Below are positions 1 through 4,596 of a stretch of 8,353 bases of DNA, piece by piece. Position 1 is the first letter of the stretch; every line of letters begins with the position of its first letter. The stretch is from Planctomycetota bacterium (GTDB lineage: Bacteria > Planctomycetota > JAJSAM01). The position numbers and the translations under genes were made by a program. The DNA lies in the NCBI GenBank assembly GCA_029932425.1, contig JAOZQC010000035.1:4639-12991 (forward strand), in the 5' to 3' direction. Under the pieces are notes generated by a model. It saw only the letters and a program-made list of their open reading frames with translations. It was not told where the DNA came from and did no database searches.

Positions 1-153
1 CAAACGCGAGAGGGGATACGGCCCGAGGTGATCGGGCCGCGCCCCTCCTCCTCCGCCGGCCCCCTCCTTTCTCCCGCAGGCCGCGGCGAGGGCCGCGAGG
101 AGGAGGACACCGCCGAGGGCGCGAAGCTCGAGGGTCACCATGGCCGTCATCAT
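1..153 (-). CDS. Probable lipoprotein, N-terminal part only (runs off the left edge)
   Basis: The first 51 codons are open from an ATG at 153 to the window edge. They encode a classic lipoprotein signal peptide: a short start with one Arg (R11), a hydrophobic stretch of about residues 13-25 (LGGVLLLAALAAA), and a lipobox ending in Ala-Ala-Ala-Cys with the modified Cys at residue 26. Gly follows the Cys, not Asp, which in Gram-negative bacteria usually means export to the outer membrane. After it come a short basic patch and a run of five Gly, a typical flexible tether. Two tandem ATGs (153 and 150) are possible starts. An AAGG at 158-161 lies 4 nt before the first and 7 nt before the second, so the second may be the real one. 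Signal and lipidation are well supported. The function of the mature protein cannot be seen. It lies 147 nt downstream of the TPR gene on the same strand. Confidence 0.72.
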   Translation of the reverse strand, partial: MMTAMVTLELRALGGVLLLAALAAACGRKEGAGGGGGARPDHLGPYPLSRL

Positions 154-161
154 CGTACCTT

Positions 162-173
162 GTTCCCGGGAAC
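162..173. promoter_or_regulatory. Perfect 12-bp palindrome just upstream of the lipoprotein start
   Basis: GTTCCCGGGAAC is a perfect palindrome. It begins 8 nt beyond the first ATG of the lipoprotein gene and directly abuts the AAGG ribosome-binding element. The position would suit an operator or a small hairpin hiding the ribosome site. Palindromes of this length arise by chance in GC-rich DNA, so this is only a candidate. Confidence 0.18.
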
Positions 174-300
174 GCACGGTTTCGGCCGGTCACCGCGGGA
201 GATGGCCGCCTCCGCACCCGTCCCGAAGAGGGAGGGCCGCGAGCCCCGCCGCCCGGAAGAGGCGAGGTACGGGGAGAGCCGGGCGTCCCCGGTCGCCGGG

Positions 301-954
301 TCAGAGGGAGCTTCGGCCTCGGTCCCCCCGTTCCGCACGCCACTCGGCCAGCGTCCTTCCCTTCCGGTAGATCTCCATCCGCCGCCGGAACCGCTCGTTT
401 CGCGGGGAGGACCGCCGCCAGGCCCGCTCCTCCGCGGCGGCCGCCGCCTCGAAGTCCCCGGACTCCGCGAGGGCGGCGGCGAGGGTGTCGATCCAGGCGG
501 GGATGTCCGCCCGGGCCAGGGCTTCCCGGGCCAGGCGCACCGCCTCCCGGCCGTCCCGGAGGGCGGGATCGGGGGCGGTGGCCAGGATCCACGCGAGGTT
601 GTTGTAGGTCCCCGCGCTCTCCGGATTCTCCGCGAGGACGGCCCGGTACTCCCGGGCCGCCTCCGCGTACCGGCCGAGCCCCGTGAGGATCACCGCCCGG
701 TTGTGACGGTCCTCGGCGCGACCCGGCCGCAGGGCGATGGCGCGGTCGATCGCCTCGAGGGCCTCCGGGAGGCGGCGTTCCCGGGCGAGGATCGCGGCCC
801 GGACCGCATGGGCCGGCGCGAACCCCGGGTCGAGAACCAGGCACCGGCGAAGGTCGCGGAGAGCCTCGCCGGGTCGCCCGGCGAGCATCCGCTCGAGCGC
901 CCGGCGATGGAGTTCCTCGGCTTCCCGGGAACGCTTCGGCTCCCTACCGGCCAC
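301..954 (-). CDS. TPR (tetratricopeptide) repeat protein
   Basis: A 217-residue protein built of helical TPR units: about residues 12-43, 46-77 and 80-111, each with the G-x-x-x-E-A-L/A pattern and an ending like L-x-P-x. A degenerate pair follows, about 114-148 (NNLAWILATAPDPALRDG, then AVRLAREAL) and 153-180 (DTLAAALAESGDFEAA). The block resembling 'NNLAW.LAT.PDP..RDG' followed by 'LDTLAAA.AE.GDF' and a C-terminal 'RR.EIYRKGR' tail is a layout I associate with Planctomycetota and relatives. There is no signal peptide or membrane span, so it is probably cytoplasmic and acts as a protein-binding scaffold; no partner is visible. The start is GTG at 954, inside the end of the upstream small gene (11-nt overlap). 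No good Shine-Dalgarno sequence precedes it, which suggests translational coupling. The next Met, at residue 23, would cut into the first repeat. Confidence 0.88.
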   Translation of the reverse strand: MAGREPKRSREAEELHRRALERMLAGRPGEALRDLRRCLVLDPGFAPAHAVRAAILARERRLPEALEAIDRAIALRPGRAEDRHNRAVILTGLGRYAEAAREYRAVLAENPESAGTYNNLAWILATAPDPALRDGREAVRLAREALARADIPAWIDTLAAALAESGDFEAAAAAEERAWRRSSPRNERFRRRMEIYRKGRTLAEWRAERGDRGRSSL

Positions 955-1129
955 CGGTGGGGAAGGCCATCTCGTCGCAGCGCCAGCAGCCCTGTTCCCG
1001 GAGGTCCCGGTCCGGGTCGATGTCCTTGTCGCAGAGCCAGCCGTTCCCGTCCCGGTCCTTGAAGAACCGAAGCGGCCGCGCGGGGCGGTGGGTCTCGGTG
1101 GTGGCGTACTCCCGGTCGTCGTCGATCAT
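944..1129 (-). CDS. Small Cys-containing protein of unknown function, 61 aa
   Basis: I do not recognise this family. The start is ATG 1129, chosen because a strong AAAGGAG (1138-1144) sits 8 nt upstream. A longer reading from 1261 adds a low-complexity Arg/Ser/Pro stretch and is less likely. The protein is polar and acidic at its start (MIDDDREY). It then has an aromatic and basic patch (RFFKDRDGNGWLC) and ends in GCWRCDEMAFPTGGR. Cys33 plus the Cys48-x-x-Cys51 pair, possibly with His14, could bind zinc, but a complete four-ligand zinc ribbon is not obvious. There is no signal peptide or membrane span. The gene overlaps the TPR gene by 11 nt and lies 150 nt downstream of the sigma-54 activator, so it is probably co-transcribed with the TPR gene. 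The good ribosome site and the coupling make it likely to be real. Confidence 0.68.
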   Translation of the reverse strand: MIDDDREYATTETHRPARPLRFFKDRDGNGWLCDKDIDPDRDLREQGCWRCDEMAFPTGGR

Positions 1130-1240
1130 GGTCCGGTCTCCTTTCGATTGCCGGTCCGCCCGGCCGTCTTGCCGGGCACCGGAGGCGGAAGCAGAGGGCG
1201 TGCCGGTCGGCGGCGAGCGGAAACGGCGGCGCGGAGAGGC

Positions 1241-1280
1241 GCGGAATCGCGACGCAAGCATCGCAGAGTCGCGGAACCGC
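1241..1280 (-). terminator. Imperfect inverted repeat at the end of the activator gene
   Basis: Arms of 13 nt (1241-1253 and 1268-1280) pair at 10 of 13 positions around a 14-nt loop. They begin at the last base of the activator's stop codon. On the minus strand this would form a GC-rich stem directly after translation ends. No T-run follows, so it could at best be a weak or factor-assisted terminator, or an mRNA-stabilising hairpin. Confidence 0.22.
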
Positions 1281-2668
1281 TACGGATTCCGGTTCGTGCG
1301 CCCGTCGATGCGGGGGAGGGTGATCCCCAGCCTCCGGATCTTGCGGAAGAGGGTGGACTTGTGGATGCCGAGGGCCCGGGCCGTGGCCTGGCGGTTCCAG
1401 CCGTGGCTCTCCAGGGCGTGGAGGAGGAACCTCCGCTCGTTCTCCTCGAGCCCGGTGCGCGCCCCCCCGGAGGGCTCCTTCCCGGGGAGGGCGAGGCGGG
1501 CCAGGGGGAGGTGCTCGGGGCGGATGACGGCTCCCGGGCAGAGGGCGAAGGCGTGCTCGATGAGGTTGGCGAGTTCCCGGACGTTGCCCGGGAAGTCGTG
1601 GGAGAGGAGGGGGCGGAGGGCCTCCGGGGCGATGCCCCGGATGGGCCGGCCCTGGAGGGCCGCGAACCGGTGGATGAAGTGGTCCACCAGGAGGGGCACG
1701 TCCTCCATCCGTTCCCGGAGCGGCGGGATCACGAGCCGGATCACGTCGAGCCGGTAGAAGAGATCCCGGCGGAACTCGCCCCGCTCCACCATCTCCCGGA
1801 GGTTCCGGTTGCTGGCGGCGATGATCCGGACGTCCGCGGTCTCGGCGCGCGCGCCCCCGAGCGGCTCGTAGCGCTTCTCCTCGAGGAACCGGAGGAGCTT
1901 CACCTGGAGGGGGAGGGGGAACTCCCCGATCTCGTCGAGGAAGAGGGTGCCTCCCTCGGCGCGCGCCACCCGGCCCGGGTGATCCGAGACGGCGCCGGTG
2001 AAGGCGCCCGCCCGGTGCCCGAAGAGCTCCGACTCCACGAGGGCGTCCGGGAGGGCCCCGCAGTTCACGGCCACGAAGGGCCCCTCCGCCCGCCGGCTCA
2101 GCCGGTGGATGGCGCGCGCGAACAGCTCCTTCCCGGTGCCGCTCTCCCCCTCGATGAGGATGGTGCTGTCGCGGGGGGCCACGGTGCGCACCAGGTCGAA
2201 GAGCTCCCGCATGCGGGGGCTCTTGCCCACGATGTCCTCGAAGGTGTAGCGTCCGGTGAGCTCCCGGCGGAGCCGCTCCACCTGGCGGAGGTCCCGGAAG
2301 GTCTCCACGGCCCCGATGACCTTGCCCGCCCGGTCCCGGAGGAAGCCCGTGGAGATGCTCACGGGGATCCGTTCCCCGCGGCGGTTCGTGATGTGCACGG
2401 CGAGATCCACCACCGGCTCGCCCTTCTCCTGCATGTAGCGCACGGGGCAGGCGTCCCGGCAGGTCTCCGCCCGGAGCACCTCGTGGCAGGGGCGCCCCAG
2501 CACCTCCTCCCGGCGGTACCCGGTGATCTCCTCCGCGGCCCGGTTGAAGCAGTGGATGCGCCAGTCCCGGTCCACGGTGAACACGCCGTCCGAGATGCTG
2601 GCGAGCACGGCCTCGAAGCGATCGGAGGGGGGAAGGGGCTCCGGGACCCGGGGACCGGATGCGGCCAT
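1280..2668 (-). CDS. Sigma-54-dependent activator: PAS sensor, AAA+ domain, Fis-type HTH
   Basis: A 462-residue bacterial enhancer-binding protein. A PAS domain spans about residues 17-128. The AAA+ motor spans about 145-375 with Walker A GESGTGKE (174-181), the sigma-54 contact loop GAFTGA (221-226), Walker B GGTLFLDEI (239-247), and the Arg-rich RRDLFYRLDV region. A Fis-type helix-turn-helix follows at about 408-448 (NRQATARALGIHKSTLFRKI). There is no receiver domain, so a ligand or redox signal sensed by the PAS, not phosphorylation, is expected to control it. The PAS carries Cys40 and a cluster Cys61-x8-Cys70-x3-Cys74. The start is ATG 2668 with GAGGTG (2673-2678) 4 nt upstream. It is divergent from the NSS transporter with 264 nt between, which makes the transporter a candidate target, but I found no convincing -24/-12 promoter there. 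All key motifs are intact, so it should be functional. Confidence 0.95.
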   Translation of the reverse strand: MAASGPRVPEPLPPSDRFEAVLASISDGVFTVDRDWRIHCFNRAAEEITGYRREEVLGRPCHEVLRAETCRDACPVRYMQEKGEPVVDLAVHITNRRGERIPVSISTGFLRDRAGKVIGAVETFRDLRQVERLRRELTGRYTFEDIVGKSPRMRELFDLVRTVAPRDSTILIEGESGTGKELFARAIHRLSRRAEGPFVAVNCGALPDALVESELFGHRAGAFTGAVSDHPGRVARAEGGTLFLDEIGEFPLPLQVKLLRFLEEKRYEPLGGARAETADVRIIAASNRNLREMVERGEFRRDLFYRLDVIRLVIPPLRERMEDVPLLVDHFIHRFAALQGRPIRGIAPEALRPLLSHDFPGNVRELANLIEHAFALCPGAVIRPEHLPLARLALPGKEPSGGARTGLEENERRFLLHALESHGWNRQATARALGIHKSTLFRKIRRLGITLPRIDGRTNRNP

Positions 2669-2689
2669 CTCGCACCTCGCTCGGGGAAG

Positions 2690-2710
2690 GGCCCCCGCCC
2701 GGCGGGGGCC
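2690..2710. repeat. GC-rich perfect hairpin in the leader of the activator gene
   Basis: Two 10-nt arms (2690-2699 and 2701-2710) are exact reverse complements separated by one base, so the realistic structure is an 8-bp stem with a 5-nt loop. It lies 21 nt upstream of the activator's ATG, just beyond its ribosome site. It could be an operator for autoregulation or a structured 5' leader. No T-run follows on either strand, so it is not a standard terminator. Confidence 0.4.
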
Positions 2711-2852
2711 GCGGTGATCGGCCCGAGTCTACCGGATGCACGCCGGAAGGGGCAGGCCCCTCCCCGATGGGGCTTTCCCCGCGGGAGCCCCGGGGGGGAG
2801 GGCCGCCGATCCGGGGCCGCGCGGCCCGCCTCTCCCCCGGACCTCCCCCCAT

Positions 2853-2878
2853 CCGCGGGTTGATCCGGACCCCCGCGG
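2853..2878. repeat. 7-bp inverted repeat straddling the putative transporter promoter
   Basis: CCGCGGG at 2853-2859 and its reverse complement CCCGCGG at 2872-2878 flank the proposed -35 element and lie partly in the -35/-10 spacer. A protein bound there would block or help RNA polymerase. The arms are short and GC-only, so chance is a real alternative. Confidence 0.22.
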
Positions 2879-2888
2879 GCCCTATCCT
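2860..2888 (+). promoter_or_regulatory. Candidate sigma-70-type promoter for the NSS transporter genes
   Basis: TTGATC (2860-2865) and TATCCT (2883-2888) each match 4 of 6 bases of the housekeeping -35 and -10 elements, with the optimal 17-nt spacer. They lie in the least GC-rich part of the divergent region. Transcription would start near 2895 and leave a leader of about 38 nt containing the GGAGG ribosome site at 2921-2925. Confidence 0.42.
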
Positions 2889-2932
2889 TCTCCCCAGCCG
2901 CTTTTCTCCGGTCCGGGTTCGGAGGGCATGCC

Positions 2933-4450
2933 ATGGCGAGGGAAAGGTGGGCGAGCCGCAGCTCGTTCGTGATGGCCGCGATCGGTTCCGCGATCGGACT
3001 GGGCAACGTGTGGCGGTTCCCCTACATCGCCTACGCCAACGGCGGCGGGGCCTTCTTCATCCCCTACTTCGTGGCCCTCCTCACCGCGGGCATCCCCCTC
3101 CTCATGCTGGAGTTCGCCCTGGGGCAGAAGTACCAGGCGGGGCCGGTGGGGGCCCTCCGGGCGGTGGGCCGGAAGTGGGAGTGGGTGGGCTGGTACGGCG
3201 CCTTCAACTCCCTGGGCGTGGTCATGTACTACTCCGTGATCATGGCCTGGGTCGTCTGCTACATCGTCTTCTCCCTGAACCTCTCCTGGGGCCGCGACCC
3301 CGCCGCCTTCTTCTCCGACTTCCTGGGCAAGACCTTCACCACTTCGGTGGTGGCGGGGGTGGCGAGGAGGACGGCCGATCCGGGTGCCGTGGGGGGGATC
3401 TCCTGGCCCGTGGTGGGAGCCCTGGTGCTCTGCTGGCTCTCCATCTACTGGATCCTCTCCCGGGGGGTGCTCCGGGTGGGGAAGGTGGTGTGGGTGACGG
3501 TGCCCCTGCCGTTCCTCTGCCTCCTCATCCTCGCGGTGCGGGGGCTCACCCTGCCCGGGGCCCTGGACGGTGTCCGCTACTACCTGACACCCGACTTCGG
3601 GAAGCTCGCGGACCCCAAGGTGTGGCTGGCCGCCTACGGGCAGATCTTCTTCTCCATCGGATTGGGGTGGGGGATCATGATCGCCTACGCCTCCTACCGC
3701 CCTCGGACCTCCTCCATCACCAACAACGCCTTCATCACCTCGCTCGCCAACTGCGGGACCTCCTTCTTCGCGGGGTTCGCCGTCTTCTCCACCCTGGGGT
3801 TCCTCGCCTTCCGGTCGGGGGTGCCGGTGGAGCACGTGGCCAAGAGCGGGATCGGCCTGGCCTTCGAGGTCTACCCGGCGGCGATCTCCCAGATCCCCTT
3901 CCTGGCCGGGCTCTTCGGGGTCATCTTCTTCCTCATGCTCGCCTCCCTGGGGATCGACTCCGCCTTCTCCATGGTGGAGGCGGTGGTGGCGGGGCTCGAG
4001 GACCGGTGGCACATCCGGAAGCGGACCCTCACCCGGCTCGTCTGCCTCCTGGGATTCGCCCTCGGCCTGCCGTTCTGCACGGGATCGGGCTTCTGGTGGA
4101 TGGACGTGGTGGACGCCTGGTTCACCTTCTTCGGCCTGGCGGTGGTGGGGTTCCTGGAGTGCGTCATCATCGGCTGGTTCTTCGACACCCGCTCGCTCCG
4201 GGAGTACATCAGCTCCGTCTCGGAGATCCGGGCCGGCCCCTGGTGGACGATCTGCATCAAGGTGGTGACGCCGCTCATCCTCGGCATCTCCATCGCCCTG
4301 AACCTCTACCGGTACCTCTTCGTGGAGCGGTACGGAGGCTACCCCACCTGGGCCCTGGTCGTCTTCGGCTGGCTCGTCATCGGGATCGTGGTGGCGGCGT
4401 CCTTCGCGCTCTCCGGCAGCAAGGCCGTGGTTCGAAAGGAGGAGGCGTGA
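2933..4450 (+). CDS. NSS-family sodium-coupled amino acid symporter, large subunit (MetP-type)
   Basis: A 505-residue protein with 12 predicted spans and the LeuT/SLC6 fold. It carries the family signature in span 1 (GSAIGLGNVWRFPY, 18-31) and the NGGGAFFIPY entry to span 2 (36-45). Sodium-site residues map onto LeuT: Gly18, Ala20, Ile21, Asn25, Ser241 and Asn273. Span 8 has Asp342-Ser343, as in animal transporters. Gly22 stands where monoamine transporters have Asp, which argues for an amino acid substrate. Tyr45, Gln237, Ser241 and Ser277 match the chloride site of animal members, whereas LeuT has Glu in place of Ser277. Trp246 replaces the substrate-site Phe259 of LeuT. The start is ATG 2933 with GGAGG (2921-2925) 7 nt upstream; an out-of-frame ATG at 2928 lies between. 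The stop overlaps the small-subunit gene. Methionine/alanine uptake is suggested only by analogy to Corynebacterium MetPS; the actual substrate is unknown. Confidence 0.93.
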   Translation: MARERWASRSSFVMAAIGSAIGLGNVWRFPYIAYANGGGAFFIPYFVALLTAGIPLLMLEFALGQKYQAGPVGALRAVGRKWEWVGWYGAFNSLGVVMYYSVIMAWVVCYIVFSLNLSWGRDPAAFFSDFLGKTFTTSVVAGVARRTADPGAVGGISWPVVGALVLCWLSIYWILSRGVLRVGKVVWVTVPLPFLCLLILAVRGLTLPGALDGVRYYLTPDFGKLADPKVWLAAYGQIFFSIGLGWGIMIAYASYRPRTSSITNNAFITSLANCGTSFFAGFAVFSTLGFLAFRSGVPVEHVAKSGIGLAFEVYPAAISQIPFLAGLFGVIFFLMLASLGIDSAFSMVEAVVAGLEDRWHIRKRTLTRLVCLLGFALGLPFCTGSGFWWMDVVDAWFTFFGLAVVGFLECVIIGWFFDTRSLREYISSVSEIRAGPWWTICIKVVTPLILGISIALNLYRYLFVERYGGYPTWALVVFGWLVIGIVVAASFALSGSKAVVRKEEA

Positions 4451-4578
4451 TGCCCGCCGGCGCCTGGATCATGCTGGGGTTCGGGGCGCTCGTCCTCTAC
4501 GGGGGACTCGCGGCGTGCCTGGTCATCGCCGTGCGCTCCACGAGGGAGAAGAGGAGGCGGGAGGACTCCGGCGCCTGA
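4450..4578 (+). CDS. metS: MetS-type small subunit of the NSS transporter, 42 aa
   Basis: The ATG at 4450 shares its A with the TGA stop of the transporter gene (TGATG). An AGGAGG at 4437-4442 lies 7 nt upstream, so translation is surely coupled. The protein has a short start (MPAGAW), one membrane span of about residues 6-28 with the pattern I-M-x5-L-V-L-Y-G-G-L, and a very basic tail (STREKRRRED) that should stay in the cytoplasm. The size, the single span with a Y/W-G-G-L element and the position directly after an NSS gene match the small subunit of methionine/alanine NSS importers such as Corynebacterium MetS. In that system the small subunit is needed for uptake. The gene is short enough to be missed by gene callers. 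The assignment rests on context and pattern, and sequence identity to known MetS proteins is probably low. Confidence 0.8.
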   Translation: MPAGAWIMLGFGALVLYGGLAACLVIAVRSTREKRRREDSGA

Positions 4579-4590
4579 TCACCGGGCGCC
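4570..4590. terminator. Possible shared hairpin between convergent genes
   Basis: The converging genes are only 18 nt apart. GGCGCC at 4570-4575 and again at 4585-4590 can pair around a 9-nt loop that includes the small subunit's stop codon. The stem is only 6 bp and no T-run follows on either strand, so efficient intrinsic termination is doubtful. Read-through could produce antisense RNA across both operons. Confidence 0.22.
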
Positions 4591-4596
4591 CCGCGC

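Noticed and set aside
19..39. Perfect 8-bp hairpin CGGCCCGA / TCGGGCCG with a 5-nt loop, terminator-like
   Set aside because: It lies inside the lipoprotein coding region on the minus strand and has no T-run, so it is most likely a result of GC-rich coding sequence.
1130..1261. Longer start for the small Cys protein at ATG 1261
   Set aside because: The added 44 residues are Arg/Ser/Pro-rich without character, while ATG 1129 has a strong AAAGGAG at ideal distance.
2768..2782. Possible sigma-54 promoter: GG and GC dinucleotides at the right spacing (TGGGGC ... CCGC)
   Set aside because: Only the GG-N10-GC frame is met; the TTG part of the -12 element and most of the -24 element are absent. 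Such spacing is common by chance in this GC-rich DNA.
690..2863. Very long open frames on both strands over the activator and its neighbours, more than 700 codons each
   Set aside because: They are shadow frames created by high GC content. They are Pro/Gly/Arg-rich, show no domains and overlap a gene with intact PAS, AAA+ and HTH motifs.
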